A stretch of DNA of 57,517 nt from Clostridiales bacterium DTU069 (lineage in GTDB: Bacteria > Bacillota > Clostridia > DSM-8532). The notes under the pieces were generated by a model. The model saw only the letters and a program-made list of their open reading frames with translations, was not told the DNA's origin and made no database searches. Position 1 is the first letter of the stretch; the number at the start of each line of letters is the position of its first letter. Made by a program: the position numbers and the translations under genes. Positions 38,160 through 48,069 of this stretch are shown one piece after another. Where the stretch lies: the NCBI GenBank assembly GCA_001512485.1, contig LFRV01000074.1, forward strand, positions 102,774 to 160,290. Direction: 5' to 3'.

Positions 38160-38936
38160 CTAACAAGAGAGGCGAAGATTAAAAAGCCTGCAGGCATTAT
38201 CCGCTGTCGCCTGCGCAACCTGTTCAAATTTCATATTCCTTATTTCCGCGATTTTTTCAATAATAAACGGGAGATAACCCGAGTCGTTCCTTTTTCCTCT
38301 ATGGGGAACCGGAGCCATGTACGGGCTGTCCGTTTCGACAAGGAGCCTGTCGATAGGTATATATTTAGCTACTTCAACGGGTCTTTTTGCGTTTTTAAAA
38401 GTAACAGCGCCTCCTAAGGCTATGTAAAAGCCGGCATCCAGAACTTCCCTGGCCATTTCGACACTCCCCGGGAAACAGTGAAAGACGCCGCCTGCCAAAC
38501 CGGCGTTTTCTGCTTTAATAATGTCTATTACATCCTTGTGCGCATCCCTGTCGTGAATTATCAATGGAAGCTTTAATTCCTTCGCAAGACCGATATGTGT
38601 GGCAAAACATTCTTTTTGTGCTTTCCTGGGGGAAAAATCATAATAATAATCCAGTCCGACCTCGCCAATTGCAACTACTTTAGCCGATCTCGACATTTCG
38701 CGTATGGTATCCAGCGATGTGTTTGAATATTCCGCGGCCTCATGCGGATGTGTACCGAGCGCGGCATATAATAAACCGTATGACTCGGACAATTCCAAAA
38801 CTTTGCGCATCGAAGCCAGATTTGTTGAAGGGTTTACAACCGCCGCAACACCCTGGCTTTCTATCCTTTTCATTACCATGTCCCTGTCAGCGTCAAATTT
38901 TTCATCATCGTAATGAGCGTGGGAATCAATCAACAT
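38160..38936 (-). CDS. tatD: TatD family metal-dependent hydrolase/DNase
   Basis: A 258-residue TIM-barrel nuclease, reported as a 3'-5' exonuclease in E. coli. The metal motif DSHAHYDDEKFDADRD is at the N-terminus, with E in AIGEVGLDYYY, HDRDAH in the middle, FHCFPGS, and D in LLVETDSPYMAP. All expected ligands are present. It follows metG by 91 bases, a common clostridial order. Confidence 0.95.
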   Translation of the reverse strand: MLIDSHAHYDDEKFDADRDMVMKRIESQGVAAVVNPSTNLASMRKVLELSESYGLLYAALGTHPHEAAEYSNTSLDTIREMSRSAKVVAIGEVGLDYYYDFSPRKAQKECFATHIGLAKELKLPLIIHDRDAHKDVIDIIKAENAGLAGGVFHCFPGSVEMAREVLDAGFYIALGGAVTFKNAKRPVEVAKYIPIDRLLVETDSPYMAPVPHRGKRNDSGYLPFIIEKIAEIRNMKFEQVAQATADNACRLFNLRLSC

Positions 38937-39027
38937 ATTTCACCCATCTTTTTTATGAATCACACAAGAAATTACTCGTGTTGTCCCGTTGTTCGCCGGC
39001 CGTTTAAATCCGTTACAAGTCGTCATT

Positions 39028-41185
<2,158 letters not shown>

Positions 41186-41241
41186 GAACTGCTGCGCAAT
41201 AACTGAAACAGGACAGGTTTCCTTTTATTGTACAGTAGTTC
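41186..41241. mobile_element. 56-bp internal-deletion derivative of the A element
   Basis: Ends GAACTGCTGCGCAATA and TATTGTACAGTAGTTC pair at 13 of 16 positions, and AA/TT extends them outward. The right interior GTTTCCTTTTATTGTAC resembles the right end of A1. The middle of the element is deleted. Confidence 0.6.
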
Positions 41242-41332
41242 TTCACGTTTATTTGTACGTCTGAACAGCAACTAAATATCAAACACCATGAAAAGGACAA
41301 TTTTGATACAACCGCCCAAACAGCGGGGATAA

Positions 41333-42037
41333 TCATCTATCCAATATTTCCCCATCCGTTGAAATTGTTACGACCTGCCACGGGATAAACTTGCCGCTGT
41401 CTATTAGTGCCTTTTTTACCGAGTTTTCAATGCCTCCGCAGCATGGAACCTCCATACGCACGACAGTTACGCTCTTGATGCTGTTATTCTTTATTATTTC
41501 CGTCAGCTTTTCGCTGTAATCACCTTCGTCGAGTTTAGGGCAGCCTATAAGTGTTATCCTGTTTTTCATAAACCTGTTATGAAAATCACCATGCGCAAAT
41601 GCCGTGCAATCGGCGGCAATTAACAGGTTCGCGTCGGTAAAATAAGGCGCGTTAACCGGAACAAGTTTAATCTGAACAGGCCACTGCGTAAGCTGGCTTG
41701 TATTTTCGGCGGTTTCGTTACGGGTGCTTATTTGGCTGTCCCTCCGGATAGTCTTAATATTTCTTCCGGGACATCCGCAGGGAATGGATGCCGCCTGTTT
41801 TTTCAGCATGTTTTCCTGGACCGCCGCTTCGTTATACTCCGCCGCCTCACGCATCTCAAAACTTATCGCGCCGGTCGGGCAGACCGGAAGGCAATCCCCC
41901 AAACCGTCACAGTAATCGTCACGCAAAAGTTTCGCTTTTCCGTCTACAATACCTATAGCTCCTTCGTGGCAGGCATCAACACACAGCCCGCAGCCATTGC
42001 ACTTGTCTTCATCTATCTTTATTATTTTACGAATCAT
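41333..42037 (-). CDS. Ferredoxin-type 4Fe-4S protein
   Basis: A 234-residue Fe-S protein. The first cluster motif is complete (CNGCGLCVDAC); the second is CDGLGDCLPVCP, with the middle Cys replaced by Leu, as is common in this clostridial family. Further Cys motifs (PCGCPG, IGCPKLDE, VPCCGG) lie in the C-terminal two-thirds. Relatives are usually next to hybrid-cluster protein genes and a Crp/Fnr regulator; here only the regulator is present, divergent. Likely role: electron transfer in redox or NO stress (inference). AGAGGTG precedes the ATG. Confidence 0.85.
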   Translation of the reverse strand: MIRKIIKIDEDKCNGCGLCVDACHEGAIGIVDGKAKLLRDDYCDGLGDCLPVCPTGAISFEMREAAEYNEAAVQENMLKKQAASIPCGCPGRNIKTIRRDSQISTRNETAENTSQLTQWPVQIKLVPVNAPYFTDANLLIAADCTAFAHGDFHNRFMKNRITLIGCPKLDEGDYSEKLTEIIKNNSIKSVTVVRMEVPCCGGIENSVKKALIDSGKFIPWQVVTISTDGEILDR

Positions 42038-42113
42038 TTATTACACCTCTTTCTTTTTAGATTTTGCTATTGATTCTATGGTTTAAGTTTAATATACTGA
42101 ATATAATAAGTCT

Positions 42114-42127
42114 GTTGTAAATACAAC
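42114..42127 (+). promoter_or_regulatory. Probable Crp/Fnr-type operator
   Basis: GTTGT-AAAT-ACAAC, a 14-bp inverted repeat, in the 104-base divergent region between the Fe-S gene and the Crp-family gene, ending 14 bases before the latter's start. The position fits autoregulation. Confidence 0.5.
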
Positions 42128-42141
42128 GAAAAAAGATTTTT

Positions 42142-42822
42142 ATGAAAAAATATACAGAATTATTAATAACAGTTCCATTATTTAAAGATATTAAAGTGTC
42201 TGATCTGCAGCCTCTGCTGGCATGCCTGTCGCCAAAACTCGAACGGTACGAAAAAAATGATATCGTTTTTATGAGCGGCGACAGCATCAACAGCTTTGGT
42301 ATTGTCTTGTCCGGGCAGGTCCAGGTTATTCTGGAGGACTTCTACGGGAACAGAAGCATTCTTGCCCAGGTTGGCAAAGGCAACTTATTCGGAGAAGCCT
42401 TCGCGTTCGCCGAAAATAAATCTCTTCCGGTATCCATAATTGCGGCGGCCGAAAGCGAACTGCTTTTTATCGACAGCCGCAGGATTACTTCTCCCTGCTC
42501 GAATTTATGTATATATCACCGGCAGTTGATACAAAACATGATGAATATCCTCGCGCTGAAAAATATAACGCTGACGCAGAAAATTGAATTGGTTTCGAAA
42601 AGAACCACCCGCGAAAAACTTTTGGCTTATCTGTCCTATGAAGCGCAAAAAGCGGGAAAAAGCAGTTTTCGCATTCCTTTCGACCGCCAGGGTCTTGCCG
42701 ATTACCTGGCTGTTGACCGGAGCGCAATGTCGGCTGTGCTGAGCAATCTAAAAAAAGAAGGTATAATAAACTTCCATAAAAATAAATTTGAACTGCTGAA
42801 ACAGCGGAAGAAATCGCTTTAG
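42142..42822 (+). CDS. Crp/Fnr-family transcriptional regulator
   Basis: A 226-residue regulator with an N-terminal cyclic-nucleotide-binding-like beta barrel (VPLFKDIKVSDL, GKGNLFGEAFAFAENKSLPV), a dimerisation helix and a C-terminal helix-turn-helix (FDRQGLADYLAVDRSAMSAV). No N-terminal Fnr-type Cys cluster is present, although C159 and C163 lie in CSNLC; it may sense through heme or another ligand, as HcpR-type regulators do. It is divergent from the Fe-S protein gene and likely controls it. The Shine-Dalgarno is weak (AAAAGA). Confidence 0.9.
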   Translation: MKKYTELLITVPLFKDIKVSDLQPLLACLSPKLERYEKNDIVFMSGDSINSFGIVLSGQVQVILEDFYGNRSILAQVGKGNLFGEAFAFAENKSLPVSIIAAAESELLFIDSRRITSPCSNLCIYHRQLIQNMMNILALKNITLTQKIELVSKRTTREKLLAYLSYEAQKAGKSSFRIPFDRQGLADYLAVDRSAMSAVLSNLKKEGIINFHKNKFELLKQRKKSL

Positions 42823-42919
42823 CAATTTCAACACATCCAGAACTGCCGCTGTTCAAAATATTTCAAACAATCGACTCACTCTTCATCTAAATATTAATAA
42901 AAATTTTACTGCCGGCGGT

Positions 42920-42948
42920 TGACAGGTTAATTTTTTTATTGTATTATT
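42920..42948 (+). promoter_or_regulatory. Sigma-A promoter of the GntR-ABC operon
   Basis: TTGACA (42920-42925) and TATTAT (42943-42948) with a 17-base spacer. The -10 lies inside the operator palindrome. Confidence 0.8.
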
Positions 42949-42977
42949 GTATTAAGCACTTAATACAATAATACAAA
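42940..42977. promoter_or_regulatory. Perfect 38-bp operator palindrome of the GntR operon
   Basis: Two perfect 18-base arms (TTGTATTATTGTATTAAG and its complement) around a central CA. It covers the -10 box and transcription start and ends 11 bases before the gntR start codon. Repression by the adjacent GntR protein is expected. Each arm holds two TTGTATTA-like units. Confidence 0.85.
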
Positions 42978-42988
42978 GGAGTGATTAA

Positions 42989-43360
42989 ATGCCTTGGGAA
43001 CTGAAAGCCGATCGCCCCATCTACGCGCAGCTCATTGAACAGATTGAACTGAAAATCTGTTCAGGAATATACGCGCCGGGCTCAAGGCTTCCCTCGGTCC
43101 GTGACCTTGCGCGGGAGGCCTCGGTTAATCCTAATACAATGCAAAGAGCTCTCGCGAAACTGGAAGAAGACGGACTGCTTTATTCCACCCGCACAAGCGG
43201 CAGGTTCGTAACGGAGGATGATAACGTGATTTATCAGGTAAAAAATAAACTGGCGCAGGAACAGATACAGGATTTTTTGAAAAAAATGAAACAGCTGGGT
43301 TTTGAAAACAAAGAAATATTAAGCATGCTGAAAACAATGCTGGAAGAGGTGAAACGATGA
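42989..43360 (+). CDS. GntR-family regulator, YtrA subfamily
   Basis: A 123-residue repressor. The N-terminal winged helix (PIYAQLIEQIELKICSGIY, GSRLPSVRDLAREASVNPNT) is classic GntR. The short ~50-residue C-terminal tail, with no effector domain, marks the YtrA subfamily, which controls ABC exporters encoded in the same operon and often answers to cell-wall antibiotics. AAGGAGTG precedes the ATG. The stop overlaps the ATPase start. Confidence 0.93.
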   Translation: MPWELKADRPIYAQLIEQIELKICSGIYAPGSRLPSVRDLAREASVNPNTMQRALAKLEEDGLLYSTRTSGRFVTEDDNVIYQVKNKLAQEQIQDFLKKMKQLGFENKEILSMLKTMLEEVKR

Positions 43361-44055
43361 ATACCATTCTTGAGTGCAAAAACCTTACAAAAAGTTTCGG
43401 AACGACAAAAGCTCTTGACGGCGTTAACCTTACGATAGAACGAGGCAGGATCGTCGGCCTTCTTGGACCTAACGGCAGCGGGAAGACCACGTTTATAAAA
43501 ATATGCAACGGGCTGCTGACCCCGACATCCGGCGAAGTTCGGATAAATGGGTTTAACCCCGGTGTCGAAACTAAAAAAATAGTATCATACCTGCCTGAAA
43601 AGAATTATTTGAACGATTGGATGAAGGTTTCGCAGATTATACGGTTCTTTCAGGATTTTTATGAGGATTTCAGCCCGGAAAAAGCATATGACATGCTAAA
43701 AAGGCTTAATATTGATCCGAACAGCAGGTTAAAAACCCTGTCGAAGGGGACTAAGGAAAAAGTCCAGCTAATCCTCGTTATGAGCCGCGACGCGGAGCTG
43801 TATCTCCTTGATGAACCTATCGGAGGCGTTGATCCTGCCGCCCGCGACTATATCCTCGATACAATTATAACGAACTACAATGAAAACGCTGCCGTTATCC
43901 TGTCGACACACCTCATTGCTGATATTGAGAAGGTACTGGACGACATTGTTTTCCTTAAGGAAGGGCAGGCAGTCTTAAACAAAACAGTGGATGAAATCCG
44001 TGATGAATACGGAAAGTCGGTAGACGCATTGTTCAGGGAGGTGTTCAAATGTTAG
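43357..44055 (+). CDS. ABC transporter ATPase (YtrB/BcrA type)
   Basis: A 232-residue ATPase. Walker A GPNGSGKT, Q-loop replaced by the YLPEKNYL form seen in this subgroup, signature LSKGTKEKV, Walker B LYLLDEPIGGVDPAARD, H-loop STH. It drives the ABC-2 permease encoded next. The start overlaps the gntR stop by four bases (ATGA), indicating one operon. Function by analogy: antibiotic or peptide export or sensing. Confidence 0.93.
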   Translation: MNTILECKNLTKSFGTTKALDGVNLTIERGRIVGLLGPNGSGKTTFIKICNGLLTPTSGEVRINGFNPGVETKKIVSYLPEKNYLNDWMKVSQIIRFFQDFYEDFSPEKAYDMLKRLNIDPNSRLKTLSKGTKEKVQLILVMSRDAELYLLDEPIGGVDPAARDYILDTIITNYNENAAVILSTHLIADIEKVLDDIVFLKEGQAVLNKTVDEIRDEYGKSVDALFREVFKC

Positions 44056-44837
44056 CGAAACTGTTGAAATACGAATTTAAAGCCACCGCACGCTGGTTTA
44101 TACCTATATACGCCGCTCTTATTCTGTTCGCATTGATAAGCCGGGTCTTGCTTCATAATGATCCGTTTGTGCTGAAAGAAGCTTCAAGCTTTTTGCAAAT
44201 TGCCGTTTTCCTGTCAATGTTCATATATGTGTTTTTATTTATCGGGATAATGGTCGTGACGCTTGTTGTCATGATTCAGAGGTTTTACAAAAGCCTCCTG
44301 GGTGATGAAGGATACCTGATGTTTACATTGCCGGTACAGACATGGAAGCATCTTGTGAACAAACTGCTGATTGCCATTCTTTGGAACCTGTTAAGCGCCG
44401 CTATTGGCATGGTCTCGATTATGCTGCTTGTACCTGCTCAGGAATTGAAAGAACTCGGCTCATTGCTTATGTATATTAAGGAGTATTTGGGAACAATGGG
44501 ATATTTCTCAATTCCTCTGCTTTTTCTCGCATCAATTGTTTTCAGCATAGTTCAAATGTACACGGCAATTGCGTTGGGGCATCTTTTCAGGAAACATAAA
44601 CTTCTGGCGTCTTTTGGGATGTATATAGGTATAAATACCGTAAGCCAGATTGTCTTTATACTGATTATTCTTTTTTTCCAGTATTATTTAACCTCGCTGT
44701 CCGGACCTGTGCCCTCTTTGCACCCGAGCCACATTAATATGTTAATTCTGGTAACCGGTATTATTTTGGCTGTATTAACAGCCGTATGCTTTATCGTAAC
44801 CAATATTATTCTGAAACGGAGACTAAATCTTGAATAA
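44049..44837 (+). CDS. ABC-2 type transporter permease
   Basis: A 262-residue integral membrane protein with six predicted segments (from ~18 FIPIYAALILFALISRV to ~235-255). The sequence is variable, as is usual for ABC-2 permeases. GGGAGG precedes the ATG and the gene overlaps the ATPase gene by seven bases. An intrinsic terminator follows 73 bases downstream and ends the three-gene operon. Confidence 0.88.
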   Translation: MLAKLLKYEFKATARWFIPIYAALILFALISRVLLHNDPFVLKEASSFLQIAVFLSMFIYVFLFIGIMVVTLVVMIQRFYKSLLGDEGYLMFTLPVQTWKHLVNKLLIAILWNLLSAAIGMVSIMLLVPAQELKELGSLLMYIKEYLGTMGYFSIPLLFLASIVFSIVQMYTAIALGHLFRKHKLLASFGMYIGINTVSQIVFILIILFFQYYLTSLSGPVPSLHPSHINMLILVTGIILAVLTAVCFIVTNIILKRRLNLE

Positions 44838-44909
44838 ACATTTAAGCGCTTAAAAAGTCAGCGCAAAAGCGGCCTTAACCCTCATCATCATAAAACGCCG
44901 CTTTCCTGC

Positions 44910-44931
44910 AAAAGCCCTTCGGGGCTTTTTT
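44910..44931 (+). terminator. Intrinsic terminator of the GntR-ABC operon
   Basis: AAAAGCCC-TTCG-GGGCTTTT with a stable UUCG tetraloop, then TTAATTT. Strong and well placed. Confidence 0.92.
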
Positions 44932-44998
44932 AATTTAAAACGTAAAGATGCTTTCCCTAAAATATCCGTGGATAAAGAACGCATCCCGCGACGCGCGT

Positions 44999-45862
44999 CT
45001 ACCTGCTGATTGCTCGAAGGTATTCAAGATTGCTTTTTAATTTTTCATACGTTTCCTGTTCGTTTGAAAAGTCCTCAACCGATAAAAAACCGTTATAACC
45101 GGCTGTTTTTAAATCGCCGCACAGTCTTTTCAAATCGGCATAACCTTTTTTTAACGACGTCCAGCGGGGTTCCCATATATCCGAGCCATGCCCGTCCTTT
45201 CCTGTCATTTCCCATATCGCGTTTTTAACATGGACATGGGCGAGATAATCACCGAGTAGTTCAATGCCGAGCCTGTAGTTTTCAAAACCTTCATGCACCA
45301 TATTGCCCGGATCAAATATGACCCCTATATAGTTAGGGTCAAAGTTAGAAACAAGGCGGTAAGCGGCGCTCGCGCTCGGTATAATGTTTTTCATATGAAT
45401 TTCATAGCATACCTTAACGTTGTGCTCTTTGGCCATTTTTTCAATTATTTTTGTCTGCTCTGCAACCCTGTTGAAAAGAGCCCTGTAGTTTTCGGTCCCG
45501 TCGTAATTTGGCGTGAATACGCGAATATTTCCGCATCCGTTAATATTTGCGGCTTTCATTACCTTCTCAATGCTTTCTGTATCCCACGGAGTAAGATATG
45601 TTGTAAGGAAATATGTCTCGATACCGTGCCTGTCGCAGATTTTCTTTACATCCCCGGCTATTTCGGAAATTTCCGCTATATCCAGCGTGCTTTTGTTATA
45701 TGTCCAATACCTGTTCTCATACGTGTAATTATCAGGTTTCCGTTCCGGGGCGGGTTCACCGACCCTCCACTCAACACCGTCGTAACCTAACTCATTAAGA
45801 ATTTTTACTGTTTCCTCAATGCCATATTCAGGCATGCTCACGCTAAATACTCCGATTTTCAT
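44999..45862 (-). CDS. Xylose isomerase-like TIM-barrel sugar phosphate isomerase/epimerase
   Basis: A 287-residue TIM-barrel protein of the IolE/IolI/hydroxypyruvate isomerase-like family. Recognisable pieces: GIEETVKILNELGYDGVEWR, the metal-site strands VCYEIHMKN, VIFDPGN and HVHVKNAIW, and SVEDF at the C-terminal end. The sugar substrate is unknown. ATG 45862 has GAGGGGA upstream; the frame runs 24 codons further. It is 68 bases downstream of the macrodomain gene on the same strand. Confidence 0.85.
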   Translation of the reverse strand: MKIGVFSVSMPEYGIEETVKILNELGYDGVEWRVGEPAPERKPDNYTYENRYWTYNKSTLDIAEISEIAGDVKKICDRHGIETYFLTTYLTPWDTESIEKVMKAANINGCGNIRVFTPNYDGTENYRALFNRVAEQTKIIEKMAKEHNVKVCYEIHMKNIIPSASAAYRLVSNFDPNYIGVIFDPGNMVHEGFENYRLGIELLGDYLAHVHVKNAIWEMTGKDGHGSDIWEPRWTSLKKGYADLKRLCGDLKTAGYNGFLSVEDFSNEQETYEKLKSNLEYLRAISR

Positions 45863-45930
45863 TTTAATCCCCTCTTTTCGGTTAGGATAACAGCTTAAAA
45901 TACTACCGCTGTACCGGTTTGCGGAATATT

Positions 45931-46452
45931 TCAATTAACTTCTGCAACAAGCTGTCTGGCTTCATCATACGCCTGCTTTGTCCGTTCGTCAAAGCATACA
46001 ACAACAACCTTGTCTATACTGCTGTTTTCTTTGAGGAACCCGCAAATTTCCCGCATCGCAATTTCCGCCGCGCGTTTTAGCGGGAACCGGTAAGCACCCG
46101 TACTGATTGAAGGAAACGCGATTATCTTTAGCCCGTTGTTAACAGCAAGTTTCAGAGAGTTCCTGTAACACGAAGCCAGCAGGCGATCCTCGTCATTTGC
46201 CCCTCCTTGCCATATTGGACCTACGGTATATATTACATGCTTCGCGGGCAGTTTATAGCCTTTTGTGATCTTTGCTTCTCCCGTTTCGCAGCCGTTCAGC
46301 CTGCGGCATTCTTCCAACAGTTCCGGACCGGCGGCCCTGTGAATGGCGCCGTCAACTCCGCCGCCACCAAGAAGCGTCTTATTTGCCGCGTTCACAATAG
46401 CATCAGCTTTAACCTTTGTAATATCACCCTGAATTATTTCAATGCGTTCCAT
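45931..46452 (-). CDS. Macrodomain protein (O-acetyl-ADP-ribose deacetylase-like)
   Basis: A 173-residue stand-alone macrodomain of the MacroD/YmdB type. The signature [19 protein letters not shown] (9-27) and the [14 protein letters not shown] loop are exact, and STGAYRFP forms the distal ribose loop. Family members hydrolyse O-acetyl-ADP-ribose and remove mono-ADP-ribose from proteins. The ATG at 46452 sits downstream of a purine-rich GGGAGGGAAAAGG. It belongs to a neighbourhood with a small helical protein and a VWA protein. Confidence 0.93.
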   Translation of the reverse strand: MERIEIIQGDITKVKADAIVNAANKTLLGGGGVDGAIHRAAGPELLEECRRLNGCETGEAKITKGYKLPAKHVIYTVGPIWQGGANDEDRLLASCYRNSLKLAVNNGLKIIAFPSISTGAYRFPLKRAAEIAMREICGFLKENSSIDKVVVVCFDERTKQAYDEARQLVAEVN

Positions 46453-46530
46453 TCCTTTTCCCTCCCTTTCTCCGTTAACTGTCATTATACAACATATTCC
46501 GGGATAATGTATATTTGATCAGATAACTCA

Positions 46531-46549
46531 GGACCCGCGGGAACAACGC
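46531..46549 (+). repeat. Orphan right end of a B repeat
   Basis: GGACCCGCGGGAACAACG matches the right-end boundary (GGACCCGCGGRAATAATG) of copies 1 and 2 and lies 10 bases before copy 3, as if an earlier tandem copy had been lost. The same fragment occurs near 35984. Confidence 0.5.
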
Positions 46550-46558
46550 CGAAACATA

Positions 46559-46752
46559 GCGGGTGGTTCGGATGTTTTCGGTGACGACGGGCGACACGCT
46601 CCAACGCCCTGCTGCCTACAGGCAACTGTGGAGCGGGTTATTGAGCGACCCGGGATATGGAGACCTCCGTGCGAAAATAAAAAATACCCGAAGCGTGTTA
46701 TCGGTATGTGCTTTGTCACCCAAGGAAACGAAACATCCGAACCAGGACCCGC
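46559..46752 (+). repeat. Structured ~195-bp repeat B, copy 3
   Basis: A third copy 10 kb away from the array. Outer stem GCGGGT + GGTTCGGATGTTT pairs fully with AAACATCCGAACC + ACCCGC, and GGTGAC pairs with GTCACC. Inner stems: GGGCG/CGCCC, TGCC/GGCA, CGGGT/ACCCG, GGAG/CTCC and AAGC/GCTT. It lies between the macrodomain gene and the small helical gene, outside any reading frame I believe. Confidence 0.78.
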
Positions 46753-46801
46753 GGGAATCACAAGGATGCGCAGTTGCCGGTTTGAAGCAAATTGAAGCAA
46801 T

Positions 46802-47305
46802 TCAGGCAAACTGTTGCAGGGGTTTCTGATTATAATGATCGAGTATAAGGTTCACTGTATCAATATCATAAATTTTCCGTTCAAGACAGAACGCGATAAT
46901 CAAGTCAAAGATTTCGCTGCTCGATAAGCTGAACCCGCATGATTCCAATAAAGCATCCGCTTCCTCCCGCGTCAGCTCCAGAGCGAGGCAAAGGGAAATA
47001 ACCGTATTTTTACCGGGACGGTAATCCTTATTTGAACGAATCTTTGAAAAATGCCTCCGGTCAATGCCGGCCTTTTTATAAACTTCGGAATCAATTAAAT
47101 TTCTTTCATCTATGTAACGAAAAAGCAGTGACTTAAAAGAAGGCTTCTTCTTACTAAAAATGAAATCTTCCATTTCGCTTTCAAATGTTCCGGGGTATGC
47201 TTCCGCCGCCCTTAATACTGCATCTTCGAAAATCGAAAGCGATTTCGTTGCCAGGTTCTCCTCAAGATATTTTTCCAGTTGTTCCAGGATTCTTTTTATA
47301 TCCAT
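46802..47305 (-). CDS. Small helical protein, possibly HTH-like, unknown function
   Basis: A 167-residue, largely alpha-helical protein. The middle (VYKKAGIDRRHFSKIRSN, then NTVISLCLALELTREEADAL) resembles a Cro/XRE-type helix-turn-helix followed by a helical bundle. Nothing else identifies it. It is divergent from a VWA-domain gene with a strong inverted repeat between them, and on the same strand as the macrodomain gene. ATG 47305 is preferred over TTG 47311. It could be a regulator of the VWA gene or its partner. Confidence 0.75.
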   Translation of the reverse strand: MDIKRILEQLEKYLEENLATKSLSIFEDAVLRAAEAYPGTFESEMEDFIFSKKKPSFKSLLFRYIDERNLIDSEVYKKAGIDRRHFSKIRSNKDYRPGKNTVISLCLALELTREEADALLESCGFSLSSSEIFDLIIAFCLERKIYDIDTVNLILDHYNQKPLQQFA

Positions 47306-47322
47306 AAACAAATACCGCTTTG

Positions 47323-47350
47323 AAAATGTCGCCTTTCAGGCGACCATTTT
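47323..47350. promoter_or_regulatory. Inverted repeat between the helical-protein and VWA genes
   Basis: GTCGCC-TTTCA-GGCGAC with AAAAT/ATTTT extensions (one bulged C). It lies in the 100-base divergent space and could serve as a shared operator or as an RNA hairpin. Confidence 0.6.
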
Positions 47351-47405
47351 GTTGTTTTTTCCAGGTATTATTATACCATAATTATTTTAGAAAGGGATGT
47401 GCGGT

Positions 47406-47996
47406 ATGAAGAAAGGTTTGACGGAAATAGTTTTTATACTCGACAGAAGCGGTTCCATGGCAGGCCTTGAAAAGGATACAATAGGTGGTTTTAACGCTTT
47501 TGTGGAAAAACAGATGGAGCAAAAAGGCGAGGTAAGGGTTACCGCAGTTCTGTTCGATAATTACTATGAGCTTTTATGGAACGCTGTCAGGGCGGAAGAA
47601 GCAAAGCTTACCGAGAAAGAGTATTTTGTCAGGGGAAGCACCGCTCTTTATGACGCTGTGGGCAAAACAATCCTTGACATAAGCAGCCGGATCGATTATA
47701 CGACGGAAAGTGAACGGCCGGAAAAGGTTATTTTTGTTATTATTACCGACGGATTGGAAAACTCCAGCAGGGAATTCACACACAATAAAATAAAGCAGTT
47801 GATTCACCACTATCAGCACAAACATAACTGGGATTTTCTGTTTTTCGGCGCAAACATCGATGCGGCCGCGGAAGCGGATCATATCGGCATTAACTGTTGC
47901 AACGCGTTTAACTTTGAGGCGACCTGCGATGGAGTAAGAACGATGTATGAAAAAGTCAGCGAAGCCGTTTCGGAAAAAAGGAACGAAGATATGTAA
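47406..47996 (+). CDS. Cytoplasmic VWA-domain protein
   Basis: A 196-residue protein that is one von Willebrand factor A domain. The MIDAS motif is complete: D13-x-S15-x-S17 in FILDRSGSMAG, T in RGSTALYDAV and D in IITDGLENSS. There is no signal peptide or membrane segment, so it is cytoplasmic, like TerY-type VWA proteins that act in metal/stress or phage-related systems. ATG 47406 has AAAGGG 9 bases upstream; the frame's first ATG (47397) abuts that site. It ends at a strong terminator. Confidence 0.9.
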   Translation: MKKGLTEIVFILDRSGSMAGLEKDTIGGFNAFVEKQMEQKGEVRVTAVLFDNYYELLWNAVRAEEAKLTEKEYFVRGSTALYDAVGKTILDISSRIDYTTESERPEKVIFVIITDGLENSSREFTHNKIKQLIHHYQHKHNWDFLFFGANIDAAAEADHIGINCCNAFNFEATCDGVRTMYEKVSEAVSEKRNEDM

Positions 47997-47997
47997 A

Positions 47998-48026
47998 ATA
48001 GGAGCGGACTAATCCGCTCCTTTTAT
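47998..48026. terminator. Bidirectional intrinsic terminator
   Basis: AGGAGCGGA/TCCGCTCCT stem with a 4-base loop, then TTTTAT on the plus strand and TATTTTA on the minus strand. It separates the convergent VWA and GH95 genes. Confidence 0.92.
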
Positions 48027-48069
48027 CCTGAATTAATTTTTTTACAAAGCCCGGTTAATCCCGGAAAAG

